The notes under the pieces: model-generated | The model's input: only the letters and a program-made list of their open reading frames with translations | Told to the model about the DNA's origin: nothing | Databases searched by the model: none | From: Lysinimonas soli | GTDB lineage: Bacteria; Actinomycetota; Actinomycetes; Actinomycetales; Microbacteriaceae | Reading direction: 5' to 3' | DNA length: 64,000 bases | NCBI RefSeq assembly: GCF_042655435.1 | Contig: NZ_JBHSMG010000002.1 | Location: 558,001 to 622,000 of the forward strand | In this document: in pieces, positions 24,806 to 33,058 of the stretch | Position numbering within the stretch: position 1 is the stretch's first letter | Layout of the letters: the number at the start of each line of letters is the position of its first letter | Translations under genes and position numbers: made by a program

Positions 24806-25465
24806 ATGCTGCTCAGTGTCAACGTCTTCGTCAGCTTCGACGGTGTCGTGCAGGGACCCGGCGCACCGGACGAGGACCGCTCGGGAGGCTTCGCGCGCGG
24901 CGGGTGGCTCGTGCCGTTCAGTTCGGCGCAGACCGACGAGATCGTCACGGGATGGTTCCGCGAGGCCGGCGCGTTCCTGTTCGGCCGGACGACGTTCGGT
25001 CTATTGCACGGGTACTGGCCCCACGTCACCGACCCCGGGAATCTGATCGCGTCGCAGCTCAACGCTCTGCCCAAGTACGTGGTCAGCTCCACGCTGACCG
25101 ACGCGGAAGCGGACTGGAATCCCACGACGGTGCTGCGCGGCGCCGCGGTCGACGAGGTGCGCCGCATCAAGGAGTTGCCCGGTCGCGAACTGCAGGTGCA
25201 CGGCAGCTGGAAGCTCGTGCAGGCCCTGCATCAGGCGGGACTCGTGGACGTCTACCGGGTGCTGCAGTTCCCGGTGGTGGTCGGCGAAGGGAAGCGCCTG
25301 TTCCCCGAGGGCGCCACGTCGGCGACGTTCGATGTCGCCACGGACGTGTCACGCGTGCTGCCCGGCGGAGTCGTCGCTCTGACCCTCACCCCGCGAAGCC
25401 TCGGAACCGTCGCCGCCGGCTCGTACGTCGTCGAGGACGGGCGCTCGGCGACGATCGTCGGCTGA
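24806..25465 (+). CDS. Dihydrofolate-reductase-fold protein (RibD C-terminal family)
   Basis: A 219-residue protein of the RibD_C/DHFR-like family common in actinobacteria. The family blocks are VFVSFDGVVQGPG at the N terminus, FLFGRTTFGLL near residue 52, PKYVVSSTL near residue 89, and ELQVHGSWKLVQALHQAGLVDVYRVLQFPVV, where the pyrophosphate-binding GS is seen. CAGGGAG lies five bases before the ATG. Members are NADPH-binding reductases of unknown substrate; this one is not the riboflavin enzyme, since no deaminase domain or rib gene is near. Confidence 0.85.
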   Translation: MLLSVNVFVSFDGVVQGPGAPDEDRSGGFARGGWLVPFSSAQTDEIVTGWFREAGAFLFGRTTFGLLHGYWPHVTDPGNLIASQLNALPKYVVSSTLTDAEADWNPTTVLRGAAVDEVRRIKELPGRELQVHGSWKLVQALHQAGLVDVYRVLQFPVVVGEGKRLFPEGATSATFDVATDVSRVLPGGVVALTLTPRSLGTVAAGSYVVEDGRSATIVG

Positions 25466-25510
25466 CCGGGTCCGCGGAGCGGCCATCCGGCTGCCCGCCC
25501 CGGTGCCTCC

Positions 25511-26533
25511 TCAGGCGCGCGGCGCCCGGGGCGCGGGGCCGGTGCTGCCGCGGACCACGAGTTCGGTGGGGAGCAGCACCGACGACTGCGCGCTCCCCGG
25601 GGTTCCGGCGAGCTGCTCGAGCAGGAGGAGTCCCGACCGTCGGCCGACCTCGACCATGTCCTTGCGGACGGTCGTGAGGGTGGGGGTCACCATGGTGGCG
25701 GAATCGGTGTCGTCGAAGCCGATGATCGAGACGTCCTCGGGCACCCGCCATCCCGCTTCCTGCAGGCGCTGCATGGCCCCGATCGCCATGTAGTCGTTGT
25801 GGGCGAAGATCGCGGTGAAGCGCACGTCGGCGGCGAGCAGCTCCGTGGCGATCCGATATCCGGATGCCAGCTCGAAGTCGCCGTGGAAGGTGAGTGAGCC
25901 CGGGAAGACCTCGTGCAGCGCCCGAGTGCGCTCCAGGGTGGACGGGAGGCCCTGGTAGCCGGCGATCGCGACGATCCGCTCGTGACCGAGCGTCTTGAGC
26001 AGGGTGACGGCGTCGCGCGCACCCTCGTAGACGGTGGTGGACACCGACGGCACGTCGAGCGAGTCGATGTTCTCGTCGGAGAGGACGAGCGGCGCGGTGC
26101 GAGCGGCGCGCGCCAGTTGCTCGATCTCGGCCGTCGAACGGCTCGACGCGTAGACGAGCCCGTCGATGGCGCGCGTGGTGAGCATGGTGAAGCAGCGCGC
26201 CTCGCGGCGGGGGTCCGCGTTCGAGGTGCTGGTGACGACGAGGCCGTGATCCGCCTCGTTGGCCGCGTCTTCCACGCCGCGCGCGATCCGGCCGAAGTAC
26301 CAGTGGGAGATGTCGGGGACGGCGAGGCCGATCGTTCGGCTTCGCCCCGATTGCAGGCGGCGTGCGCCGGCATCCGGCACGTACTGGAACTGATCGATCA
26401 GGCGATGGATGCGTGCCGCGGTCTGCGGGTTGACCGGCCGTTTTCCCGACAGCGCGTGCGACACGGTCGTCACGCTGACGCCCGCCGCGTCGGCGATCTG
26501 CTGCATCGTCCACGGACGTGTCGGGTTGTCCAC
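25511..26533 (-). CDS. LacI-family transcriptional repressor
   Basis: A 340-residue regulator. The N-terminal helix-turn-helix reads MQQIADAAGVSVTTVSHALSG, with a hinge ending near residue 65 (RRLQSGRSRTIGL), followed by a periplasmic-binding-like effector domain (VPDISHWYFGRIARGVEDAA, IFAHNDYMAIGAMQRLQEAG, VSIIGFDDTD). It starts with GTG at 26533 and is divergent from the importer-nucleoside operon. Two LacI-type palindromes lie in the gap, one near its own start and one near the operon, so it probably controls both. The inducer may be a nucleoside or other purine-like compound. Confidence 0.92.
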   Translation of the reverse strand: MDNPTRPWTMQQIADAAGVSVTTVSHALSGKRPVNPQTAARIHRLIDQFQYVPDAGARRLQSGRSRTIGLAVPDISHWYFGRIARGVEDAANEADHGLVVTSTSNADPRREARCFTMLTTRAIDGLVYASSRSTAEIEQLARAARTAPLVLSDENIDSLDVPSVSTTVYEGARDAVTLLKTLGHERIVAIAGYQGLPSTLERTRALHEVFPGSLTFHGDFELASGYRIATELLAADVRFTAIFAHNDYMAIGAMQRLQEAGWRVPEDVSIIGFDDTDSATMVTPTLTTVRKDMVEVGRRSGLLLLEQLAGTPGSAQSSVLLPTELVVRGSTGPAPRAPRA

Positions 26534-26552
26534 GCCGCGAGCATAGCGTCGA

Positions 26553-26566
26553 GCAATGCGTATTGC
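26553..26566. promoter_or_regulatory. Candidate LacI-family operator, proximal to the repressor gene
   Basis: GCAATGCGTATTGC is a near-perfect palindrome centred on CG (GCAAT and ATTGC arms identical by symmetry), the usual shape for LacI/GalR operators. It sits 20 bases upstream of the repressor start, where binding would shut off its own gene. Confidence 0.5.
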
Positions 26567-26660
26567 ATCGCGGCTTCCGGGCGGCGCGAGAGTTTATCTG
26601 CCGGAAACATTGGGAAACCGGGGGGAAACGGAGCGCACCTAGGCTCGGCGGGAACGCGAA

Positions 26661-26676
26661 TGCAAAGCGTTTTGTA
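26661..26676. promoter_or_regulatory. Candidate LacI-family operator, proximal to the importer operon
   Basis: TGCAAAGCGTTTTGTA is a palindrome around CG with five of seven arm bases matching, resembling the AAnCGnTT core of LacI-family sites. It is 63 bases before the binding-protein start and about 108 bases from the other site, a distance that would allow looping. Confidence 0.5.
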
Positions 26677-26738
26677 AGAAATCTTCGTCGCGCAGCATCC
26701 GAGCACCGTCCGTGCACCACACGACCCCGAGGAAGCCC

Positions 26739-27785
26739 ATGTCTGAAACCCCGCACCTTCTCCGCCGGATCACCGGCGCCGCCGTCGCCTCGATCGCCGC
26801 CGTCGCGTTGCTCGCCGGCTGCGCATCATCGTCCGGTTCCCCCAGCTCGAGCGGTTCGTCGGGGGCAACCGCGACCATCAACTTCCAGACATCCTGGATC
26901 CCGCTCGTTCAGTTCGGCGGAAGCTACGTCGCCGCGAAGGCGGGCTACTACGCCAAGCACGGCGTGAGCGTCAAGATCCTGCCCGGCGGGCCCGACACCG
27001 ACGGCCTCGCGCTGCTCGCGTCCGGCAAGGCGGATGTCGCCGTGAGCAACGCCGACGTCGTCGCGCGCGCCAACGAACAGGGTGCCGACCTCGTCATCAT
27101 CGGCGCCGGATTCCAGAAGAGCCCGCTCGCCATCATGTCGCTGGCCTCCGATCCGATCACGACTCCCGCTGACATGAAGGGGAAGAAGATCGGCGTGCCA
27201 TCCGGCGATGAGGGCACCCATGCGGCGTTCCTCGCCGCCAACAGCCTCACCGACACCGAGGTCACCAGCGTTCCGGTGAGCTTCGACGTCACCCCGACGA
27301 CGAGCGGCCAGGTCGCGGGTCAGTACGTGTTCGCGACCGAGCAGCCGATCAGTGCCGAGGAGGCGGGGTACAAGACGCACTCGATGCTGCTCGCCGACTA
27401 CGGTCTCAATGTGTACGCCCAGGTCTACGTCGTCACCAAGAGCTACCTCGCGAGCCACCGGTCCGCGGTCGAGGACTTCATGAAGGGCGAGATCGAGGGC
27501 TGGCAGGCCTACGTCAAGGACCAGTCGCAGGCCGTCGACCTCACGGTCAAGGACTACGGCAAGGACCAGAAGCTCACCGTCGCCAATCAGACCGAGCAGG
27601 CGTCTCTTCAGGTGCCCCTGCTCGTGACGGACACGACCAAGGCCCACGGCCTCTTCTGGATGAGCGACAGCGACATCGCCGCCAACCTGAAGACGATCAA
27701 CGCGCTCGGTATCAAGGCGAGCAAGAGCCTGTTCGATCTCTCGGTGCTCAAGGACATCTACCAGGGCGCCTCGAGCATCGGCTGA
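26739..27785 (+). CDS. NMT1/SsuA-type ABC substrate-binding lipoprotein
   Basis: A 348-residue exported protein with a lipobox (VALLAGCASSS, cysteine near residue 28) and a Ser/Gly-rich linker. The mature domain begins TINFQTSWIPLVQFGGSYVAAKAGYYAKHGV and has GGPDTDGLALLASGKADVAVSNADVV, as in the NMT1/SsuA/TauA group that binds thiamine precursors, sulfonates, nitrate and riboflavin- or purine-like ligands. The ATG at 26739 has GAGGAAG four bases upstream. It is followed by its ATPase, a fused permease and purine enzymes, so a nucleoside- or heterocycle-like ligand is likely. Confidence 0.88.
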   Translation: MSETPHLLRRITGAAVASIAAVALLAGCASSSGSPSSSGSSGATATINFQTSWIPLVQFGGSYVAAKAGYYAKHGVSVKILPGGPDTDGLALLASGKADVAVSNADVVARANEQGADLVIIGAGFQKSPLAIMSLASDPITTPADMKGKKIGVPSGDEGTHAAFLAANSLTDTEVTSVPVSFDVTPTTSGQVAGQYVFATEQPISAEEAGYKTHSMLLADYGLNVYAQVYVVTKSYLASHRSAVEDFMKGEIEGWQAYVKDQSQAVDLTVKDYGKDQKLTVANQTEQASLQVPLLVTDTTKAHGLFWMSDSDIAANLKTINALGIKASKSLFDLSVLKDIYQGASSIG

Positions 27786-27818
27786 CGCGGCCGCAGACGC
27801 AGGACGGTGGAGGAGACC

Positions 27819-28607
27819 ATGGCAGAGCAGAACGGCTTCGCCCTCGCGAAGGTGAGGAAGTCGTATCCGACGAGGTCGGGCGAGGTCGTCGCGCTCGACG
27901 GAATCGATCTGGTCGTGCCGCGGGGCTCCTTCACCGTCCTGCTCGGCCCGTCGGGATGCGGCAAGTCGACCATCCTGCGCCTGCTCGCCGACCTCGAGGA
28001 GCCCACCGCCGGGACTGTCACGGTGCACGATGAGACGCCGGCCGCGATCCGGCGCGCGCACCGCACCGGCCTCGCGCTGCAGGATCCCTCGCTGCTTCCG
28101 TGGCGCAGCGTGCGCGACAACATCCGCCTGCCCGGGCAGGTCATGGGAAGGCCGATCCCGAACGAGCGGATCGACGAGTTGCTGAGCCTCATCGGGCTCG
28201 AGGACTTCGCCAAGGCCAGACCGGGCGAGCTCTCGGGAGGGATGAGGCAGCGCGTCGCCATCGCCCGGGCGATCGCCATCCGTCCCGAGATCCTGCTGCT
28301 GGACGAGCCGTTCGGCGCGCTGGACGAGATCACCCGCCAGTACATGAACGAGGAGCTCCAGTCGCTCTGGGCGAGCACCGGTGCGACCGCCCTGCTGGTC
28401 ACCCACTCGATCTCGGAGGCGGCCTTCCTGGCCGACCGGGTCGTGGTGATGTCGCCTCGCCCTGGCCGCATCGTCGGGGAGGTCGCGATCGACTTCGCCC
28501 GCCCCCGCACCCGCAGCCTTCTCACCGAGCCCGCGTTCCACGCCGTGTGCGATCGGCTCAGCGCGATGCTGCACGCGGGCGGCGAGCCCGCGATGGCGGA
28601 CGCGTGA
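27819..28607 (+). CDS. SsuB/TauB-type ABC transporter ATPase
   Basis: A 262-residue importer ATPase. Walker A GPSGCGKST, the Q-loop ALQDPSLLPWRSV, signature LSGGMRQRVAIARAI, Walker B LLLDEPFGALDEITR and switch VTHSISEA are all canonical. GGAGGAGA lies just before the ATG at 27819. It ends in a GTGA overlap with the permease gene, so the two are made together. It pairs with the NMT1-type binding protein. Confidence 0.92.
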   Translation: MAEQNGFALAKVRKSYPTRSGEVVALDGIDLVVPRGSFTVLLGPSGCGKSTILRLLADLEEPTAGTVTVHDETPAAIRRAHRTGLALQDPSLLPWRSVRDNIRLPGQVMGRPIPNERIDELLSLIGLEDFAKARPGELSGGMRQRVAIARAIAIRPEILLLDEPFGALDEITRQYMNEELQSLWASTGATALLVTHSISEAAFLADRVVVMSPRPGRIVGEVAIDFARPRTRSLLTEPAFHAVCDRLSAMLHAGGEPAMADA

Positions 28608-30172
28608 CGACCACGCGCCGGCGCCGGGCGCTCGTGCTCATCGCGGCGAGCATCCTGTCGCTCGCGATCTGGGAACTCGCGGCGCGGCTGGGGCTCTCGC
28701 GGCTCGGAGTGATCGCACCGCCCAGTGCCGTCGTGGTCGAGATCGTGCAGAACGCGAGCCTGTACGGCGTGAACTTCGCGTCCACGGCGTGGGTCGCGAT
28801 CCGGGGCTGGTTCTGGGGAGACCTCGCCGCCATCGTCCTGGCCGTGCTCTTCGTGCAGTTCCGGGTCGTCGAGCGGTTGCTGCAGCAGCTCGCCCTGGTG
28901 CTCTACTGCCTGCCGCTGGTCGCGGTGATGCCCCTGTTGCAGTTGACCTTCGACCCCGACACCGCCCGGGTCGTGCTGGCGGCCCTCTCCGTCTTCTTCA
29001 CCACCCTGGTCGGCACCATGCTGGGCCTGCGTTCGGCCGACCGCGGCCAGCTCACCGTCGTGCGGGCGCTGGGCGGGGGACCGTTCGCCGCCCTGCGATT
29101 CGTCCGGATGCCGAGCGGCATCCCCGCGGTCCTCACCGGACTGCAGATCGGCGCGGCCGCCGCGACGCTCGGCGCCGTCTTCGGCGAGTTCATCGGCGCC
29201 GACCGGGGCCTCGGGGTTCTGCTGATCAACGGGCTCCAGCAGCTGCATCTCGCGCAGGTGTTCGCCGTCGCGGTGCTGGCCACCGCCATGGCGGGCATCC
29301 CCTACGGCCTTCTGGGAATCGCCCGCCGGGTGCTCGTGCCGTGGTCGACGGGCCTCTCGACCGCCGCGGCGGCGCGGCCGACTCGAACATCGGCGGTCCG
29401 TCGAGTGCTGGGTGCGCTCGGCTGGGCGGTGACCTCGCTCGCCATCGTGATCGGGGCGTGGTGGCTGTACCTCGTCGTCTTCGCGGTCACCCCGTTCGTC
29501 GGCAAGACGCCGGTGGCCGTCTTCGACTACCTCGTGCTCGTCCCGGATGCCTCCCGGAACCGCTCGGAGTTGATCGACGCGCTCGGCGTGACCCTCGTGC
29601 ACGCGGGCGTGGGGTACGCGGCGGGCCTGGCGGTCGGCATCCTCGTGGCGACCGTATTCGTGCTCGCGCCTCCCCTGGAGCTGGCCTTCACGCCGCTCAC
29701 CGTGGCGCTGCGCTCGGTGCCGATCGTCGCGCTCATCCCCGTGCTGCTCGTGGTCTTCGGTCGAGGACTGCCCGGGGTGATCGCCATCACGACCATCGTC
29801 ACCTTCTTCCCGACGCTGGCCAACGTGCAGCAGGGCATGTCCCGGGTCCCCGCGGACGCCCTGCTGCTGATGCGCAGCTACGACGCCTCCCTCGCCCAGA
29901 CGCTGTGGCGCCTGCGGCTGCCGACCGCCCTGCCGACGATCTTCGCCTCGGCCCGCATCGCCGCGCCCGCGGCGGTGCTCGGCGCGACGCTCGCCGAGTG
30001 GCTCGCGACCGGTGACGGGCTCGGCCACATGATCGTCGTGTCGCGCTCCTTCAGCAACTACAACCAGCTGTGGGCGGCCGCCATGCTGCTCGCCGCCGTG
30101 TCGGTCGTCTTCTACAGCATCGTGAGCGCCGCCGAGCGGGCCGTGCTCTCCCGCTTCACCGTGGCGCGCTGA
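28604..30172 (+). CDS. Tandem-fused ABC permease (two BPD_transp_1 domains in one chain)
   Basis: A 522-residue membrane protein that joins two permease domains. The first (about 1-255) ends its channel region with the EAA loop ALGGGPFAALRFVRMPSGIPAVLTGLQIGAAAATLGAVFGE; the second (about 275-522) repeats the pattern with MRSYDASLAQTLWRLRLPTALPTIFASARIAAPAAVLGATLAE. SsuC/TauC-class permeases normally are about 250-280 residues and homodimerise, so this chain should form the whole channel alone. GTG start overlaps the ATPase stop. The fusion is the striking feature; an asymmetric channel is implied. Confidence 0.9.
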   Translation: MTTTRRRRALVLIAASILSLAIWELAARLGLSRLGVIAPPSAVVVEIVQNASLYGVNFASTAWVAIRGWFWGDLAAIVLAVLFVQFRVVERLLQQLALVLYCLPLVAVMPLLQLTFDPDTARVVLAALSVFFTTLVGTMLGLRSADRGQLTVVRALGGGPFAALRFVRMPSGIPAVLTGLQIGAAAATLGAVFGEFIGADRGLGVLLINGLQQLHLAQVFAVAVLATAMAGIPYGLLGIARRVLVPWSTGLSTAAAARPTRTSAVRRVLGALGWAVTSLAIVIGAWWLYLVVFAVTPFVGKTPVAVFDYLVLVPDASRNRSELIDALGVTLVHAGVGYAAGLAVGILVATVFVLAPPLELAFTPLTVALRSVPIVALIPVLLVVFGRGLPGVIAITTIVTFFPTLANVQQGMSRVPADALLLMRSYDASLAQTLWRLRLPTALPTIFASARIAAPAAVLGATLAEWLATGDGLGHMIVVSRSFSNYNQLWAAAMLLAAVSVVFYSIVSAAERAVLSRFTVAR

Positions 30173-30212
30173 CCGCGCGTCGGCCCGCCGTCCCGATCGA
30201 AAGGAACATCGA

Positions 30213-30920
30213 ATGCCCACGCCTCACATCGCCGCCCAGGAGGGCGAGTTCGCGCCGAACGTCATCATGCCGGGCGACCCGCGGCGCGCGAAGCTGATCG
30301 CCGAGACCTACTTCGATTCACCGAGGCTCGTGACCGAGGTGCGCGGCATCCTCGGCTACACCGGCACGATCGCCGGTCGGCCGATCTCGGTCATGGCATC
30401 CGGCATGGGCTCGCCGTCGGTGTCGATCTACGCGACGGAACTCGCCCGCGCCTACGGCGTCACGCGCATCGTGCGGGTCGGCACGATGGGCGGCGCGCAG
30501 GACTTCCTGCAGCTCGGCGACGTGATCGCGGCCTCGGCCGCCCACACCGACTCCGCGATGACCGTCCGGCGCGTGCCGGGCATCAACTACAGTGCGGCGC
30601 CCACCTTCTCGCTCCTGCGGGCGGCCGTCGAACACGCGGAGTCCGCGGGGATCCCCCTGCATGTCGGTCCCATCTTCACGACCGACGCCTTCTATCAGCC
30701 CGAGAACGACACCGTCGCGAAGCTGATCGCCATGGGCACGCTCGCCGTGGAGATGGAGGCCGCCGCGCTCTACACCGTCGGCGCCGTCGAGGGCTTCCAG
30801 ACCCTCATGGTCGGAACCGTCAGCGATCACGTCTACAAGACCGAGGAGATGAGCTCCGAGGAACGCGAGAAGACCTTCGGCCGCGCCGTCGAGGTCGCGA
30901 TCGCCGCGCTGCAGTCGTGA
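30213..30920 (+). CDS. deoD: Purine-nucleoside phosphorylase, DeoD type
   Basis: A 235-residue hexameric-type phosphorylase that splits purine (deoxy)ribonucleosides with phosphate to free base and sugar 1-phosphate in the cytoplasm. Blocks seen: IMPGDPRRAKLIAETYF at the N terminus (phosphate-binding), SGMGSPSVSIYATEL, RVGTMGG, the substrate-binding VEMEAAALYTVGA, and TVSDHVYK, where the Asp is the catalytic acid of the DeoD group. Length is exactly that of the family. AAAGGAAC precedes the ATG, and the stop overlaps the next gene. Its place behind the importer suggests the import substrate is, or yields, a purine nucleoside. Confidence 0.95.
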   Translation: MPTPHIAAQEGEFAPNVIMPGDPRRAKLIAETYFDSPRLVTEVRGILGYTGTIAGRPISVMASGMGSPSVSIYATELARAYGVTRIVRVGTMGGAQDFLQLGDVIAASAAHTDSAMTVRRVPGINYSAAPTFSLLRAAVEHAESAGIPLHVGPIFTTDAFYQPENDTVAKLIAMGTLAVEMEAAALYTVGAVEGFQTLMVGTVSDHVYKTEEMSSEEREKTFGRAVEVAIAALQS

Positions 30921-32278
30921 GCGAGGCATCCGTCGCTCCGACGACGCCCGCCCCGGCCGACCTCGTCATCCGTGACGCCGTCGTGCTCGCCTGGGATGAG
31001 ACCCGCGGCATTCACTTCCTTCCCGGTCACGATGTCGTCGTGCGCGGCGGGCTGATCGACGCGGTGCAGCCGACGGGGACCGCGGTGGCCGCTCTCGAGG
31101 TCATCGAGGCGCACGGCATGGTCGCGATGCCGGGGCTCATCAACTGTCACGCTCACTCGCCCATGGTGCTGTTCCGCGGCGTCGCCGAGGACGTGAACGA
31201 GGAGCGCTGGTTCAACGAGTTCATCTGGCCGATGGAGGTGAACCTCACCGAGCCCGACATCGAACTCGGCGCGCGCCTCGCCGCGTCCGAGATGATCTCG
31301 ACGGGGACGACGACCTTCGCCGACCACTACTTCGGGATGGACGCGATCGCCCGGTCGACCGAGGAGACCGGGCTGCGCGCCCTGCTCGGGCTGACCTACT
31401 TCTCGTCGGACGGACCGGCGGGCCTCGAGCGGGGACTCGATTTCGCCGAGCGGTGGGCCGGCCGGGGCGACGGTCGCATCACGGCGGCGCTCGCCCCGCA
31501 CGCGCCGTACACGGTCGGCCACGACGACCTCGTCGCGACGGCACGGGCCGCGGTCGAGCACGAGCTGCCGATCCACATCCATGCCTCCGAGAGCCGCAGC
31601 CAGACCAGGCACAGTCTCGATCGCGAGGGGGTCACGCCCATCGAGGTGCTGCGTCGGGCGGGACTCTTCGATGCGCGCGTGCTGATCGCGCACGGCATCG
31701 GGATCGTGCCCGAGGACCTCCCGACTCTCGCGGGGGCGCGCGTCGGCGTCGGGTCGGCCGCCAAGGGCTACCTCAAGCACGGTACCGACACGACCCCGGT
31801 GCGGGTGCTGCGAGACGCGGGGGTGCCCGTGGGGCTCGCGACCGACGGGGCAGCGTCGAACAACACCTCGGACCTATGGGAGACCATGACCTTCTTCGCG
31901 CTCGTGCAGAAGGCCGTCGAACGGGACCAGTCGTTCCTGACCGCGCGAGAGGTGCTCGAGCACGCGACGATCCAGAGCGCCCGCGCGATCGGACGCGAGC
32001 ACGACCTGGGACGGATCGCGCCGGGCTTCCGGGCCGACCTGCTGCTGGTCGACCTGACGGGGCCGCGTACCCAGCCGGTGCACGATCTCGCCGCGACGCT
32101 CGTCTACAGCGCGCACTCCGACGACATCGACACGACGATCGTCGACGGCCGCGTGCTCATGCGGGGTCGCCGGTTGCTCACCGTCGATGTCGCCGCTCTC
32201 ACGGCCGAGATCGCGCCGCGGCTGCCGCGGCTGACCGATCGCAGTCACGGGCGAAGCATCCAGGACTACGACGCCTGA
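30917..32278 (+). CDS. TrzA/MtaD-type amidohydrolase (likely purine or deoxyadenosine-class deaminase)
   Basis: A 453-residue metal-dependent hydrolase with a TIM barrel. The metal ligands appear as HxH (NCHAHSPMVLFRG), a His in IHIHASES, a His in LIAHGIG and an Asp in LATDGAASNN, a pattern typical of the ATZ/TRZ/MtaD subfamily (methylthioadenosine/adenosylhomocysteine deaminase, guanine deaminase, 5'-deoxyadenosine deaminase). It starts with GTG overlapping deoD. Together with the phosphorylase it would deaminate the nucleoside or its base. Which substrate is used cannot be told. Confidence 0.88.
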   Translation: MSEASVAPTTPAPADLVIRDAVVLAWDETRGIHFLPGHDVVVRGGLIDAVQPTGTAVAALEVIEAHGMVAMPGLINCHAHSPMVLFRGVAEDVNEERWFNEFIWPMEVNLTEPDIELGARLAASEMISTGTTTFADHYFGMDAIARSTEETGLRALLGLTYFSSDGPAGLERGLDFAERWAGRGDGRITAALAPHAPYTVGHDDLVATARAAVEHELPIHIHASESRSQTRHSLDREGVTPIEVLRRAGLFDARVLIAHGIGIVPEDLPTLAGARVGVGSAAKGYLKHGTDTTPVRVLRDAGVPVGLATDGAASNNTSDLWETMTFFALVQKAVERDQSFLTAREVLEHATIQSARAIGREHDLGRIAPGFRADLLLVDLTGPRTQPVHDLAATLVYSAHSDDIDTTIVDGRVLMRGRRLLTVDVAALTAEIAPRLPRLTDRSHGRSIQDYDA

Positions 32279-32291
32279 GCCCGTGATCCGC

Positions 32292-33020
32292 TCAGGGGGA
32301 GGTCAGATCGGCGAGCACCGCGAGGGATGCCTCGACGGTCGCCGCGAGGATCGCCTCACCCTTCGCCGCGGTCGCGGTCGTCGGGTCGCCGAAGACGCCG
32401 GATTCCGAGAACGGATGCAGTTGCATCGGCCGGGTGCCGAAATCGCTGGGAAACACGGGATAGCTCGGGGCGAAGCGATCGGTGTGCACCGCGTCGGGGT
32501 CGATGGCGAGCATGAGCGACGTCTCGGCCTCGTCGGCGTGGTTGAGTCCGGGCGCCGCACCGCGGCTCTCGCGGACCCGCTCGATCGCCGCATCCATCCC
32601 GGGGTAGTCCAGGGCGATGGCCCGGATGCGTCCCTCCATGGTGAGCGTGCGCATGGCGGCGGCCAAGGGGTTGCGGTTACCCCAGTCGCCGTTGACCACG
32701 ACGAACACCGAGGCACCCGAGTCGGCGAGGGCGCGCCCCAGATCGACGGCGATCGCCGTCACGGTCGTGGGCGACAGCGACAGCGTGCCGGGGTATCCCG
32801 CGTTGTTCCAGGTGTCGCCGTAGTGGATGGGCGGCAGCAGAACCGCGTCGAGCCGCTCGGCGAGCCGGCGGGCCACCTCCGCGGCGGTTGCGGTGTCGGT
32901 GCCGAGTGGCAGGTGCGGACCGTGCTGCTCGAGGGCTCCGAACGGCAGAATGGCGATCGAGGCGGAGTCGCGCAGATGGGCGGCGACGTCGGTCCACGCG
33001 GAGCGATAGGCATCAAGCAC
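32292..33020 (-). CDS. Creatininase-family amidohydrolase with altered metal-site motif
   Basis: A 242-residue member of the creatininase family. It has the hallmark GALEQHGPHLPLGTD at about residues 28-42 and HADEAETSLML near residue 170, both metal-binding blocks. The middle block, usually NGHGGN, reads NGDWGN (about residues 116-121), so a conserved histidine has become aspartate. Members hydrolyse creatinine, cyclic amides and formamides (also the mycofactocin maturation enzyme). It converges on the deaminase gene with a 13-base gap and is divergent, 38 bases, from another amidohydrolase. A ring-opening step in the same purine- or creatinine-like pathway is plausible. Confidence 0.82.
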   Translation of the reverse strand: MLDAYRSAWTDVAAHLRDSASIAILPFGALEQHGPHLPLGTDTATAAEVARRLAERLDAVLLPPIHYGDTWNNAGYPGTLSLSPTTVTAIAVDLGRALADSGASVFVVVNGDWGNRNPLAAAMRTLTMEGRIRAIALDYPGMDAAIERVRESRGAAPGLNHADEAETSLMLAIDPDAVHTDRFAPSYPVFPSDFGTRPMQLHPFSESGVFGDPTTATAAKGEAILAATVEASLAVLADLTSP

Positions 33021-33058
33021 GATCCCAGGCTAACGAGCGGCGAGGAAGAGATCCGTCC

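Noticed and set aside
26567..26738. A possible riboswitch (thiamine or purine type) before the NMT1-type importer
   Set aside because: No conserved riboswitch core is visible, and the LacI-type palindromes explain regulation better.
27758..30220. A very long open frame on the minus strand across the importer permease and binding-protein genes
   Set aside because: High-GC DNA gives long spurious frames opposite real genes. The translation is Arg/Asp/His-rich with no domain, and the plus-strand genes have clear motifs.
32292..33020. Mycofactocin maturation protease (MftE) for the creatininase-like gene
   Set aside because: No mftA, mftB, mftC or other mycofactocin genes are in the window, and the altered central motif does not favour it.
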